Source of the DNA: Brachypodium distachyon
Taxonomy: Eukaryota > Streptophyta > Magnoliopsida > Poales > Poaceae
Reading direction: 5' to 3'
Assembly (NCBI RefSeq): GCF_000005505.3
Contig: NC_016133.3
Location: 58,493,237-58,557,236, forward strand
DNA length: 64,000 nucleotides
The notes under the pieces: generated by a model
What the model saw: the letters and a program-made list of their open reading frames with translations, nothing else
Database searches by the model: none
What the model was told of the DNA's origin: nothing
Made by a program: the position numbers and the translations under genes
Shown here: in pieces, positions 49,294-61,300 of the stretch
Layout of the letters: the number at the start of each line of letters is the position of its first letter
How positions within the stretch are numbered: the stretch's first letter is position 1

Positions 49294-52164
49294 TCAACAG
49301 GGTCTCCTCTTGTCCACTTTCAAATGAACGTTGAACCATTTCTTCCTACGAAGCCGCTCTTTTGGTTTTTTTTCCTTTTTCGGGCCCTCTTCGTCGCTTA
49401 CCGATGCCTCCATGGACCGACCATTTGATTTCTTCCCTTTCTTCACAGCTTGGTCAACACCGGTTTTGGACCCTTTTGGGGATGTTTTCCCTTTGCCGCC
49501 ACTGGAACTCCGCTGTAGACTTGGGCTGTTGGTGTAGGATGCATGAATTGCATTCCTTTCATTAAGAAGCTCATCAATCTACAGAGAAAACATGATGTCA
49601 GAACAAGATGAGAAGCAGAAAAATGGGCATAAGTGTTACATGAAAACGCATACCGTCTGCATTTCTTGAGCATATCTGCTGGTCATCTCAGTGAACTTTG
49701 CTAAAACCTGTCAATTTCAGCTTTTAATGATGCTGCATTTTCACTCAACATTGGCCATTTCAGTAAAGAAATTGCTAAAGGTGAGAGCATACCTCCCTGT
49801 ATTCGGACTCAAATTTGGACAGCTCCGATCGTTTTGCAAGTATCTTTGCTTCAACGTTTCGGAGCTTCTCCTTTTCATCGGAAAAGGGTTTAGCACATAC
49901 AACCTCTAAGGTATAGGTTGCACTTTTGAAGAAATTATCGCCTAACAAAGCAATTATTTATTTAAGACAATGCTTTTTTGTAGTTGATAAATATAGTGGA
50001 AGTAACACAAAATGGCATACCATAAACAGCAAAATAATGGGTCCCTGCTTTCAGCTCATTAACTTCACATGGTTGAAAGCCATCCAATCTCTTAAAGAAT
50101 GCACTATCGGGATCCTTTGCAGCAGCAGCCTGCAAGTAATTGGAGTTTGTAAAGAGGCAACCCACAAACAAACACGAGGTAAGGTAACAAGATACTACTA
50201 CTCACAGAATGGTTTTGTTCAAAACGATACACTGGAAAGCCAAGAAAAAACATCCCAGCAGAAGTAACTTTTCCGGTCTTTGCGCTATCTTCCTGAAACA
50301 GGCTGATTGGCGTTAGTTGTTAGCTGAACCTCAGATGGTGCTAACAAACATATCTGACATTTACATGAATTCACATAAAAAAACAAATAATACATTTTGA
50401 CAATTCATTCATGTTTGACAGAATGACAGGTGACAAGCTAGTCATAAATCATAATACAAGGAGTCTTCTTGGAACTGATTTTTGTTTCAGGCTAACAAAA
50501 GGATAAGCTGGCTAAACATACCTGCAAAGCAAGACTTAACCCACCGTTCTCTTCAGGTTCAAAATAGAGCAACTGAAATAGAAAAGACCTGCCTTAGAAA
50601 GAACTTGTGCACGGAAAATATGCTAAACTCAAAGTGCATAATACAAATACAAAGTATTTCATTTATTTGAGTATTTTTCAGAGTTATTATAATCTCAAGA
50701 TTAATGTCTAGTCATATGCCTTGTCATAATAGCTAAGAAAAATCCAAGTTTTTCGAGAAATAGTGCACATATATAACCAGCAAATATCTTATTATTCAGA
50801 ATGCCAAAAGTTAACAAGAAAGGAACAGATAAATGAATTGACTTGTCCAAGTGCAATGTCATAACTATAACAGAATAATGGAGTAGTTAAGTGGTCAAAA
50901 GATCATGCCAGAGACAGACAGATGCTAGAGACAAGTTTGCAACTAACCTTGAATTTACTTTTAGCGGTTGAACGTACTCTACATACTAACCCCAATCTGG
51001 CTTCTTCGTCTGTTATGTCCACTGAATAAAAATGAGCAGATTGTTTTTCCACCTGTCAACATGCAAAATCTAAAATATTACTTACTGGACAAAAAGATGC
51101 ACGGAGAAGAAATGATGGGAGGTAGTTGCCAACCTTCCTACATTGAGATTTGCCCAGATGAAGCTGAGAAATCTCAATTGAGCCATTCAATGCCTCCTCT
51201 AAAACTGTTGCTGAAACAGTGGTCTTGATTGGTACTCCTAGCTTGCTACACAAACATGACTATCATTACATAACTTCATAACCAGACAAAAAAATTTAAA
51301 AAAAATTTCATACCAGACAAATATTATAGAATAAAACAGTGATATCCTTAAGATACCTAAACAGAGCAGCAAACATTGTATTTACAGTATTGAGACTTGA
51401 TAGGTCCAGCTCCAGTTCATGGCTATCTGCTTCGATGGCCTGAATGGCAAGTTGGCAACAACAGCATTAGTCAGATGAGAAACAATGAACACACACTACT
51501 CAAATCATGCCATAGATCACCTCGAATCCCGAGGTATCGTATTGACGCCTTTTATCTGGATCTGACAGGATGTTGTAAGAGAATGTGGCTTCTTGGAACT
51601 TCTCTGAGGCAACGGGGTCATCTGCATTCTTATCAGGATGGTATCTGCAGGACAAATATTTCCAGATATTACTCCGCTGTATTTTGGCCCATCAGCAAAG
51701 AACTATTACTAAACAAACTAGCCGAGCTACTGAATTATAGATTGTCCAGGTTGGGTGTTTTCAGTCAAATACACGATTCAAAAGGCTCGATTTCATTTTA
51801 TATTTTTGATTTGCCTGTTGATGCGAGAAGTGGTAAATTAATTCAAAATTAGAAAATGTTCCACACCCGTATACCACGAGGAAATATTGATATGAATTGC
51901 GTTCTACTCCACAGAAAGTTAAGGAAAATCCTATCCTCCTGGCTCCTGAGCACACCAACAACAGCAAGAGACATGCCCAAATCCGAGAGGTTTTACTTAC
52001 TTGAGGGCCATGCGGCGGAAGGCGCTCTTGATCTCCTGCTCCGTAGCATTGCGGCCCACCCCCAGCACCTCGTACGGGTCCCTCCTCTGCGCCACCACCG
52101 CCCCGACCGCCGCCGAGTCCCCCTTATTCTCCGACTTGAACGACCCAAACTTGGACCCGCCCAT
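49294..52164 (-). CDS. ARG1: ARG1-type DnaJ (J-domain) chaperone, 11 exons
   Basis: Exons (high to low): 52164-52001, 51644-51521, 51439-51357, 51245-51134, 51052-50948, 50572-50522, 50292-50206, 50129-50021, 49941-49793, 49707-49654, 49578-49294. All joins are in phase, giving 440 aa. The J domain is at about residues 28-90 ([20 protein letters not shown], then the HPD triad at 57-59). Family blocks follow ([70 protein letters not shown]), then a coiled coil at about 299-365 and a Lys-rich tail ending [16 protein letters not shown]. This architecture is that of ARG1/ARL, which act in gravitropic signalling and auxin-carrier trafficking at the endomembranes. The start at 52164 has a good Kozak context; an upstream in-frame ATG at 52182 adds six residues. 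Confidence 0.93.
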
Positions 52165-53509
52165 GGACGCCCGCCTCAGCACCCAACCAAACCAGGTAAC
52201 CCTAACCCTGCAAGACCCTACACAGCAGCAGCTAGCTCAGATCTTACAGCTCACGGCGAGGAGCGCGGCGGTCACGCCGACCACCCGCCCCCGGCGGCGT
52301 CGGATACGGCGTCGGTGGGGCAGCCTCTAGCTCAGCGGAGGGAGGCGAGCGAGCGGGCGGCGCGAGCTCCAGGCGCGGGCGGGCGGCTTCTCTGCTAATT
52401 TGGGGCGAGAAGAGGATGGAAAGGAGATGATAGAGCACGGATGCCGACGAAACGGCAGAGGGGAGACCGCGAGGAGGGAGCTTTGGCACAGAGACGAATT
52501 ATTTAGGCTCCGACAGGTCGGGCCCGCATGGCAGTGAGACCGTAACGCGTTGCCGTGTCGCCGTCTACTCCTGGGTCTCGCCGTCTCGGCCGCCCTCGAG
52601 GTTCGAACGTAGTCTGGGCCCACGGGTAGGGGGGCCCGCCTGTAAGTGATAGAGTATGGAATCATCCGTTGACATCCGGCGGTCGGACCAGGGGAAATTG
52701 TGAGTTGTGACAGCCTGCATCCTAGTATCAAATCATTTGACTGAACGAATGTTAGCAGTAGAACTGTATGAGTGCACACACTGCATCTATCTCTTTCGTT
52801 GATACACCATGCTCAACACCCCAAGCAATTATGTCATGTACGGCTTACAAAATTGTCTCTTCTAAAAACAAAAAGGGCGGTTACCTCTAGACCAATGGAC
52901 AACAACAAAGCTGAGTTTCCCAAGCGGATATTCCAAACAAGCATAAACAAGTTCACAGCAGCGTCAGATTGATGCGAACCAATGGTCGCACGGATAATTC
53001 AAGAGGACCACCAGCCAACTGTAGCAGCAGGGTGTATCCAGGAATCCCCAAAGGGCCCGTTGCTTACCTGTGGAAATTGTCGGATTAATTAGTTAATTAG
53101 TAGTCCGACCAAATGGACTGAACAGCAACAACAGATCTTCAATGATTGACATCACTGATGGCCCTGCAACCAGCAAGGCTGCTGCATCTTCTTCTTCCCT
53201 GTCGGCCTCGCATGTACAGATGCTGATTATAGTTTGCACTTGGCAGCAAAGAATGACCACTAGTACTGTTTAATTACTCCAGATCAGGATGATGTCTCCA
53301 GCTCAGGAGTTATACCAGCCTAAAATTTAACACCAAATGGCAAAATAGAAGAGATTGTTTGAATGACACCTCCCGTGCACGTAAAAGCCTAACAGCTGCC
53401 AGATTATTATTTTAGGGCTAACAGCTGCCAGTCGAGATTTTTCTTAGCAGGCTGCCAGTCGAGATGGGATTGCTACCATATCCGGATCCAGCAGGAGCCC
53501 ACGGCACCA
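52165..53509. promoter_or_regulatory. Upstream region of the ARG1-like gene
   Basis: A GC-rich stretch to about 52.65 kb likely contains the 5' leader and promoter of the minus-strand gene. The remaining 0.8 kb is intergenic without a recognisable gene. Confidence 0.4.
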
Positions 53510-53641
53510 TAAAATAGCAAAACATAATTGGCCTGTTTGAATTAAGAAAAAACGGCCCGTGTAAGCCCATGGATGTACTGGGCAGGCTAACGGGCCGGTT
53601 TTTCTCAATTCAAACAGGACAAATTATGTTTTGCTATTTTA
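53510..53641. repeat. 132-base imperfect foldback
   Basis: Left arm taaaatagcaaaacataatt continuing to aaaaacggcccgt pairs with right arm acgggccggtttttctcaatt continuing to gctatttta. The arms are about 52 bases with a ~28-base loop. No standard MITE end or clear target duplication is seen, so the class is open. Confidence 0.75.
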
Positions 53642-53754
53642 AAATTGGATGTAGAAGCCCAATTTCTGTTCTGAAATTAGCCTCTTCAGCCTGCAAAAGA
53701 CTACAGAGAGTATATTGTCAGTTGACCGAGGCATGTTTAAACCCGTCTTTATCT

Positions 53755-53879
53755 ACGTGGTACGTATTCATTTCTTTTCATAATTTTTGTCTCAAATTTG
53801 CTCAAAAATGGATGTATCTATTCCTAAAAAACGTGTAGATACATAATATTTCGACAAGAATTATGAAACGGAAGAAGTA
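53755..53879. mobile_element. Decayed Stowaway-like element
   Basis: The left part tttcttttcataatttttgtc is the inverted partner of gacaagaattatgaaacgg at the right. A characteristic gatgtatcta/tagatacat fold lies in the middle. The ends have lost the CTCCCTCC consensus. Confidence 0.5.
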
Positions 53880-53946
53880 GATTTTTTTCAGTTGATCGAA
53901 AGCAAAGATGGTGGTTCTGGTTGAAAAGTCACATATAATACAGTTA

Positions 53947-54297
53947 GAGCATTTCCAGCCGGGCCCTCTAAAGGCTCCTCAAACGTTAAATGGGGGCGCT
54001 GGCGCTGAAAAATCCACCCAGTCCACTCTCCTAAATACAAAAAGTAGCCGGCGTTGCCCAAGAATTTAACCGGCGCCTCCAATCCACTCCCTACTCACGG
54101 GGGGGCTAGCGGGAGCGCCGGCTGAAGCTGAAAAGCAGCGCGGGCCATCACTATCATCAGTGAGACAAACCAAATTTGGGAGGGCGATGTTTGAGGGTGC
54201 GGCTGGATGCCGGTTTCACCCCAAACAAATTGTTATGCCGGCGTCTCCCCACATGGCCATGTATGGGATGAAATATAGGGGGGGAGTGAAGATGCTC
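53947..54297. mobile_element. Tourist/Harbinger-like MITE
   Basis: Ends GAGCATTTCCAGCC and, inverted, GAGCATCTTCACTCC, with TTA on both sides (53944-53946 and 54298-54300). 351 bases, GC-rich, non-coding. GAGCAT(C/T)T ends plus TTA duplication are typical of grass Tourist elements. Confidence 0.78.
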
Positions 54298-55126
54298 TTA
54301 GATTTCACGATTCACACGATACGACGAATGACTTTCCCGTTTATCACCGGGGTCTAGCTGAACCGGTCAGTTATTAGAAGTTCAAACTGGATCTTTTTGG
54401 AAGTGCAACATCGATCATGCCACGGCACTCAGCAGGCAAAGCATCTTGATTTGCTGTGACCGGATGGCCTGCGTTCCCATATGTCCCTGATTTTCTTTGC
54501 TTTGTGCATTAGAGCAGAAAAGGGTAGGTCACCCGACGGCTAAAAGACAAGTCGATAAGATACTGTCACTGATTTCTGGTTGACAAGTTGCTGAAATCAG
54601 ACACGTGTCTCCGTTTGCTTCTCGCCTTGGGCGGTGCATGCAGCCGGAAAGAAGCGACGTTCTCTCATCTCATATCCAAATGTAACCGTGACTTCAGCTG
54701 TTTCGCTGGTCCTCGATGTCACGCGTTTAGCTCACCGGAAAACCAATCAAATCTGACAGAAGCTTCAATTCGGCTAGTCATCGAGGCTCGATAGAGAGCA
54801 AAAGGAGTTGCAGACTTGCAGTCCCCTTTGATTTTTTGAACGCGGCAAAAGGCATTCCAACTCTATCAATCCAGTCCCGTCAGTACGACAGGTTGACAAC
54901 AACCTGCAACCAACACAAAGGCCACATATCTCATGCTTGACCAAATGAAACTCTTTGGAAAGACTTCAAATTGGACATTTGAGTCAATCTCCGTGTCCCT
55001 GATCACCGACCTGCTCGCGGCGTACGTACTTGGCAGCAAGCAAAGCCTTAAAACTCACGCGACAGCGCCCTTGGGTTTTGCTTCTTCTTCCTCCTCCGCT
55101 CATCTCCAATTCCGGAGACTTCGGCA
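54298..55126. promoter_or_regulatory. Upstream region of the metalloproteinase gene
   Basis: Non-coding sequence before the MMP start codon. The last 80 bases form a CT-rich leader. No clear TATA box was chosen. Confidence 0.4.
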
Positions 55127-56278
55127 ATGGGCGCGCCCACGTCTCCTCTGCCTGTCCTCCTTGCTACAGCGGCTGCGATATTGTTAGCGCTCGTCGCCTC
55201 GCCGGCTGCGGCGTTCCCGGCCGGCTTGCCAGAGCCCCCGTTGTTCCCGAACCCGTGGTCGGCGTTCCAGAACCTCTCCGGCTGCCACATGGGCGAGGAG
55301 CGGGCAGGGCTGGGGAAGCTCAAGGACTACCTCAGCCACTTTGGGTACCTCCCGGAGCCATCTTCTTCCTTCAGCGACGCCTTTGACGCCGACCTGGAGG
55401 CGGCCATAGCCACGTACCAGCGCAACTTCGGCCTCAACACCACTGGCGCCCTGGACCCCTCCACCGTGTCCCAGATGCTCGCCCCTCGCTGCGGCGTGGC
55501 AGACGTCATCAACGGCTCGTCCACCATGGACCGGAGCTCCAACGCCACGTCGGCCTCCGCACGTGGCAGACACCTGTACGCCTACTTCCCCGGCGGGCCC
55601 TCGTGGCCGCCGTTCAGGCGCGAGCTCCGGTACGCGATCACCGCGAGCTCCGCGATCTCCATTGACAAGGCCGCGCTGAGCGGCGTCTTCGAGCGGGCCT
55701 TCGCGCGGTGGGCCGCGGCGACGACGCTGCGGTTCGCGGAGGCGGAGTCCGCGGCCGACGCCGACATCACCATCGGGTTCTACGCGGGGGCCCACGGCGA
55801 CGGGGAGGCCTTCGACGGCCCGCTCGGCACGCTGGCCCACGCCTTCTCCCCCACCGACGGCCGGTTCCACCTGGACGCGGCCGAGGCCTGGGCCGTGTCC
55901 GGCTCCGGCGGGGACGACTCCTCCGGTGGGCCGGGCTCGGCGTCGGTGGACCTGGAGTCGGTGGCCGTCCACGAGATCGGGCACTTGCTGGGCCTGGGCC
56001 ACTCGTCGGTGCAGGGCGCCATCATGTACCCGACGATCCGGACCGGGACGAGGAAAGTAGAGCTGCGGCAGGACGACGTGGAAGGGATCCAGAGCTTGTA
56101 TGGGAGTAATCCGGACTTCAAGGGCGGCGTCGCGCCGACTTCGCCGTCGACGAGTAGCAGGGAGACGGACAGCAGCTTGGGCGCGGTGGGTGCCAGGCCG
56201 GGGATCGTCAGTGGAGGAGTTGGGGGAGTCGTTGTGGCAGTTGGTCTGCTGCTTCTGCAGATGCTACTAACACTGTAG
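55127..56278 (+). CDS. Matrix metalloproteinase (plant MMP, M10A), intronless, GPI-anchor type
   Basis: A 383-aa zymogen of a secreted zinc protease. In order: a signal peptide (about 1-29), a peptidoglycan-binding-like propeptide (GCHMGEERAGLGKLKDYLSHF to FGLNTTGALD), the cysteine switch PRCGVAD (120-126, Cys122 keeps the enzyme latent), the catalytic domain with zinc motif HEIGHLLGLGH (282-292, Glu283-284 region catalytic) and the Met-turn IMYP (Met300). A Ser/Thr-rich stretch and a hydrophobic C-terminus (GVVVAVGLLLLQMLLTL) form a GPI-anchor signal, so the enzyme should sit on the outer plasma membrane. No haemopexin domain is present, as is usual in plants. The propeptide switch reads PRCGVAD where many MMPs have PRCGVPD. 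Known family roles are in defence and growth. Confidence 0.94.
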   Translation: MGAPTSPLPVLLATAAAILLALVASPAAAFPAGLPEPPLFPNPWSAFQNLSGCHMGEERAGLGKLKDYLSHFGYLPEPSSSFSDAFDADLEAAIATYQRNFGLNTTGALDPSTVSQMLAPRCGVADVINGSSTMDRSSNATSASARGRHLYAYFPGGPSWPPFRRELRYAITASSAISIDKAALSGVFERAFARWAAATTLRFAEAESAADADITIGFYAGAHGDGEAFDGPLGTLAHAFSPTDGRFHLDAAEAWAVSGSGGDDSSGGPGSASVDLESVAVHEIGHLLGLGHSSVQGAIMYPTIRTGTRKVELRQDDVEGIQSLYGSNPDFKGGVAPTSPSTSSRETDSSLGAVGARPGIVSGGVGGVVVAVGLLLLQMLLTL

Positions 56279-57635
56279 TAGAATGTCTGTCTGTCTAGCT
56301 GCTCGTTTGTGGTTTGCTTTTGCTGCGTGCCGACGTGTGATGATGGTCCATTAGCTTCGATTTGGTGTGTATCCGACTCATTGGTCATTGATTCTTGGAT
56401 AGATTCGTGTGTAGATATACAATACACAGAATATATAGATTACACACATCGTATATATGTTTCCTTTTGTTGAGTATATATGAAACTCTCTCTAGTTATA
56501 CTAGTTTGCCGTCAGGAGTATATTATTACATCTCGCCGACACGTGAACAGCATACGTATGTAAACTTTACCTGTCCGTGGTACTCAGTGGTTGCCGCTGC
56601 TGGACAGGAATCCTATTTTTTGAACTCTTGGTCAGGGATAGTTTAGAGTGCAACAACACAAGCAATTCATGACCCCGGGTGTCAGGAAATTCTATGCTTC
56701 GTTCGATCGGTTACCCGTCCAATCGGCCCTATTATAGCTCCACGACTTCCATTCGCATTTCACAAGTACAGTACGTGCGCTACATCTATTCACGGCCTTG
56801 AGAAAATATGTACCAGGACTGGAACTGACAAATAGTCCTTGTCTCTTTCTATCAATTCGGATATATGGTTAAGATGCCTAGCGCATACAATTCAATATTC
56901 ACGACGCCTACTTTCATTGAGGAACCTTTCACGGTTGCTCTCTCTCTCTAAACTTGGTCGCTCAGACCGAATAAATTATTTTTTTAAAGCTTTGTATACA
57001 CACGCGACTCCAAAACAGGCTAAAGTTCAATGGCAACAAGGCGGTTTCACTCCCAAACAAGCAAAAGCTGGAGGGGGATCCCGCCTCTATTGAACAAATC
57101 AAACGACGCGACCGCTTCTCGCGTTTAAGAAACACAAAAGGCTCCTTTCTAGCAGCAGCGACCCGTCATGCATGCAGTCAGGCTGAGCTGAGCTCTAATT
57201 ATACTCAGCGCTCCGTAAAGAACCGACATGTGTGCCAGGACCAGGTATACGGACCCACCAGTCGGTCTCTGATCGGTCGGAAGCTTCTGAGACCGGAACC
57301 CTGGACGCCGGTCAAACCTGGCATGCAGCTGCCCGCGCGAACTATGACCAACCAAAGAGTCCCGGACATATCCAGGTAGTAGCTAGTTTGACAACTTCTC
57401 CTCCACGTTTCCGACAACGCGTGCACGGACGATGCTTCCCCGGATCAACAAAATCCATTGTTAATTACTCCTCCCAATGAAGACCTAGCCTCTGGTGCAC
57501 CTATAAAACCAGACCATCTTTAATTGCGCGATCACACAAGCAACCCAAGAAAGCTACACACTTGTCCCGATTCCATTTCATTCTTCCCGATCGCGAGTTA
57601 GTGTTGGTTGTCTTGAGGGGATTCTTCTTTGTTGG
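56279..57635. promoter_or_regulatory. MMP 3' flank and promoter of the 83-aa protein gene
   Basis: Up to about 57.1 kb is intergenic with no gene seen. A TATA box (ctataaaac, about 57502-57510) lies 125 bases upstream of the next start codon. The sequence between is a plausible short 5' leader. Confidence 0.5.
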
Positions 57636-57887
57636 ATGGCGGGGAGTAGTAGCTCGTTCGGCACGTCGTGGGCGGACCAGTGGGACTACGGGAGCGACCC
57701 CAGCCCGCGGGCCGATCACGGCAAGAAGCAGGGCGGCGGCGTGGAGAAGACCAAGGCGGCGGCGGCGACGGGGCTGAAGAAGGTGAAGGAGGGCACGGCG
57801 CACGGCTTCCAGTGGATCAAGGACAAGTGCCAGAAGAAGAAGCAAGGACAGGGCAGCCAGGGGTCCGGCATAGCTGCCGGGTATTGA
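57636..57887 (+). CDS. Small basic plant protein of unknown function (83 aa)
   Basis: A single exon. The protein starts MAGSSSSFGTSWADQWDYGS, continues with a Gly/Lys linker and a predicted amphipathic Lys/Ala-rich helix (VEKTKAAAATGLKKVKEGTA), then HGFQWIKDKCQKKKQGQG. I do not know a named function. Small plant proteins with a SFGTSWADQWDYG start and a WIK-K-QKK end seem to exist in many species (recollection, unverified). Support for a real gene is the well-placed TATA box at 57502, the GC-rich grass-type codon use and the ATG with a GGATGGC context. No signal peptide or membrane segment. It could act as a small helical, LEA-like stress protein, but that is a guess. Confidence 0.72.
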   Translation: MAGSSSSFGTSWADQWDYGSDPSPRADHGKKQGGGVEKTKAAAATGLKKVKEGTAHGFQWIKDKCQKKKQGQGSQGSGIAAGY

Positions 57888-59398
57888 TTAGTCTCTGTTC
57901 CTGACGGATATGGTTGGTTGTTCGATCGATTGGGGGATTATTCCTGTTCCTTGCGTCGTCTGCACATATATGTAGCTCTGTTATTGGGTTTAGGTTTACC
58001 CATGTCCATGTAGATGATCGATCCGTTGGATCTTTGCTTATTGATTGGTTCTTTGCCTCGTTTAATTTCTTGCGTTTAACCTGAAACAAAATTGCTTATT
58101 AGTTCGTGCACGGATGCTCGTCCGAAGATGCGTGCTCTCGTTTAATCTTTCCATGTTTGGCGGCTGTCACCTCCTCAATTTCAACTGAAAGATCTGTTGC
58201 TTTTCTGAATTCTCAGTACAGTTTGCGTGTCGTCCTTCACAGATGAACCGGACCTTTTCTTTCGATACAGAGATTGATGACAGTAAGATGTGGAATGGAA
58301 ACGTCAGTTCTGGGGGCGAATCACACGGCACCGTGTCAGCATATTGAGACCGAGATGCCATGTTCGAGATGGTTGGATCTGAAGATACGTCTAGAAATTT
58401 TGCCAGGTGTCAACAGGAAACTACAAGCTAGCGTTGCCTGCTATTCGATACAAATCGTTTCACTGGTCAGTTCAACTCAGAAGAATGAACGCAGTGGCCA
58501 TTGTACTTTTTCCGACGGCAAAGAAAGATTACTGCAATAAGAATAACAAGTAAAGGATTCAGAATGCATATGCACTAGGTAACAAAAATGTCAATAGCAC
58601 ATAGTGCTCATCGGTAACAAAAATGTCAATAACTAGAATTTTCTTCGATGATAACGCTGGCAAGAGTACTATCTAATTGGATCTCTGCCATCTTGAAGTC
58701 ATGTGCTGATTTGTGTGCGGTGCTCAATCATCCAAGCTTGTCTCGTAATTGTGGAATCCTAAGTTTATGACAATTTCTGAGTGCAGATATGTTAAGGGAG
58801 TGTTGCAAATAGAGTTCATTTGCTTCAACGGTATTCCATAATTAATCTCCATGAGCATCGGTACTCTGAAGTACTGCCTCTGGATCCAGATGATGATATC
58901 CCTCTTCCAAATACATGGTTTCACCAAAAAATTACCATCTTGACATGATGGATGTCTGACTAACAAAGTGCAAACATCAGCCATCGCCGTCGCCATCTGA
59001 TATCCCTCGGTGCACGCATCTTTTCGACTACTTTCTACAAAAGACTCGCACATCCAATACTCAGGTTGAGTCAGCATCCGCAGGCAACAATGAGAACAAT
59101 TTTCAGAAGCTCAATCTTATTCATTCCGCGGGGAATGTCATGTAGTATACGTAGCACCAAAGAACGCTGATGGCTAAAGGCAAACCTTATTTAGTCTACA
59201 AGGGCAACATCTAGTACTAAATGCAACCCAACTGAAGAGGGGAAAGGAAACTCAAAACACATTACACATACCTAATACCTAAAAAAGCCAAGCTAGAGCT
59301 TGACAGATACTGAGTGAGCTACAGAGCAGCTAACGACTTGGACAAGGCATGGCAATGGCTGCAAGCAAGGATACAGCAGGACACTTTGCAATGCCACT
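57888..59398. other. Intergenic DNA between convergent small genes
   Basis: Holds the 3' flanks of the 83-aa gene (+) and of the LEA-like gene (-). The 117-codon minus frame at 58724-59077 has no recognisable motif and no supporting splice or base-composition signal. Short direct repeats of aggtaacaaaaatgtcaata lie near 58578 and 58612. Confidence 0.4.
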
Positions 59399-60194
59399 TT
59401 ATTTCTGATGGTACCTCCCCTCCTCAACCCTCTGTTTGAACTTATCCTTCTCGTCGTCCGACTCCCCGAACACCGCTTCCTTGGTCTCCTGCATCGTCTC
59501 CTTTGCGCCCTCGCTGACCTCGTCGGTCTTTTCCTTGGCTATCTTCAGGAACTCCTCTGCTGTCGTCCTTGCCTTCTCTCCGATTTCACCGCCGGTCACC
59601 GTGTCGTCGTGTCTCTCGGTCGAGTGATACTAGCAAGATCATAGGAAAAAGAGAAGGTTATACTAATAAACACACTGTTGGAAGTATCAGAGATCAATTT
59701 CAGTAATGTTTGCTCTAAAAAAATTCAGTAATGTGGCAACTGCATACTCGAGTTGCTACTTGAGAGCATTTCTAGATCTTAACTTGTGCACCGACTCGCC
59801 GCTTATTATGCTTTCTTAGCGGTTTGCTTTTCCTAATTTTCTCTGAAGAACAAATTTAAGTAGTCCTGACACCACCTCTGTCCCCAAAACGCAAGAAGAT
59901 CATTCTGACAAACTCACACGGCACTACTACTTCTGAAGACATCTAGAATAACAATCGTGACAGTACCAGGGTCATTTGGTCAAGCAAGTATGCAACGCTG
60001 AAAAAGGCAGGAAATTCAGAAAGCTGAGAGGAGACAGCAAGTTAATTAAGAGAAGCAGTACAGGTGATTGCTGAACTACTCACCCTGGGCAGAACGTTGT
60101 TGCCAAGCGCAGGCAGGACAGAGGATTTGCCCACCAGACTCCTGGAGGGATAGCAATCCATTCCCCTCCCCCCATGAACAAGAAGCCTCTTCAT
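59399..60194 (-). CDS. Small LEA-like, probably mitochondrial protein, 2 exons
   Basis: Exon 1 is 60194-60084 and exon 2 is 59629-59399, joined in phase 0 by a GT-AG intron of 454 bases. The product is 113 aa. The N-terminus (MKRLLVHGGRGMDCYPSR, basic and without acidic residues up to Asp13) looks like an organelle presequence. The rest is hydrophilic and helical with repeating Lys/Glu/Ala patterns (EKARTTAEEFLKIAKEKTDE, SEGAKETMQETKEAVFG), resembling group 3 LEA repeats, and ends RVEEGRYHQK. No named family is recognised. An in-frame ATG at 60233 would add 13 residues but spoils the presequence with acidic residues. The intron call rests on GT-AG, phase and gain of a coherent N-terminus. Confidence 0.72.
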
Positions 60195-60737
60195 CTCGCA
60201 ACAGCTGCCCTCGCTGCCTTCACAGAGACACAAAAACGGATCGTATTTCGGTGCTCACACTCGAAGCAAGAAGACGATAGGGACGGATATGGATATTGTG
60301 ATCATGCTCAGAAGCTGCGCTGTTTGCGCTATAAAACGTTGGGAAGCGTGAAGACGAGACACGGAGGGCCGAGTGGGTTGCTACGTGGAGGGGAAGCATT
60401 TCGGCACGTAGTGAGGCCACATGCAAAGGTGTGCAGGGCTTTATGGCTTTTGCGGTTCTCGTGGTTCTTGGATTTGCCTACTTCTTGGGTTGCGTAAGCC
60501 ATGGCTGAAAATTATTTCCGGTGACCTGGTGTGAAGCTGGAATCCGATGACCGTTGATGCAAGCTTTAGGGAGAAGACGCGTCCCTTTTGTGAATGCTTT
60601 GGCTTGTACTCCAGAAAATTTGTTTACGGTCGTTTGGCATTGACATGAACTATGATATTTCAGTTTTTTCAATTATTTTTTGGTTATTTTTCGTTTGGCT
60701 AACTAATTTTTTGTGTATTTTTCACAACAAATTACTA

Positions 60738-60973
60738 CCTCCGTCCAACAATAGGAGGCGTATTAGGTTTTTTTTTACCAATGCTTTGACCATAAATTAC
60801 TTTATTAATATATAATTATATGACATAGATTCATATCCATTATATTCCTACTCAAGGATATTTATTTATGGTTATGATTTTGATCACATTAGTCACATAT
60901 TTATGAAGTAATTTGTGATCAAAGATTTGGTCAACCAAATCCTAATATGCCCCCTATTGTTGGACGGAGGGAG
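60738..60973. mobile_element. Stowaway MITE, long subfamily
   Basis: Ends CCTCCGTCCAACAATAGGAGG and, inverted, CTCCCTCCGTCCAACAATAG, with TA flanks. 236 bases with an AT-rich palindromic centre. Confidence 0.85.
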
Positions 60974-61300
60974 TATTAAAATAAGTTCAGCATCTCATAG
61001 TTCAGCGATGTCAAACTGAGCCTTATTCTTTATCTTCAGGTTGACTTCCTATGACCAATTAGGAGGCAACCAAAGAAGTTGGCTCGTACTTCTGTGCTTT
61101 TGGTTCTCTTCTCCGACTTGGTTATGAAGCTAACGATTTGCTTATATTGTGAGGGGTGTCTCCATGGTTCTATCCATGCGTTCAACGTTCTCGAGTCCTA
61201 ACCTATTGAGGTGTGGTATCGAAAAAGCAGAACGGATTGAACACGCAGAACAGATTGTCAACAATCTCATTCTCACCTTGGCTCGGAAGGAAATCCTATA

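Noticed and set aside
55184..56002. A 272-codon minus-strand frame inside the metalloproteinase gene
   Set aside because: Composition artefact of GC-rich third positions. The plus-strand frame has all MMP motifs.
58724..59077. 117-codon minus-strand frame
   Set aside because: No known motif, AT-rich codon use unlike neighbouring genes, and no splice-site support.
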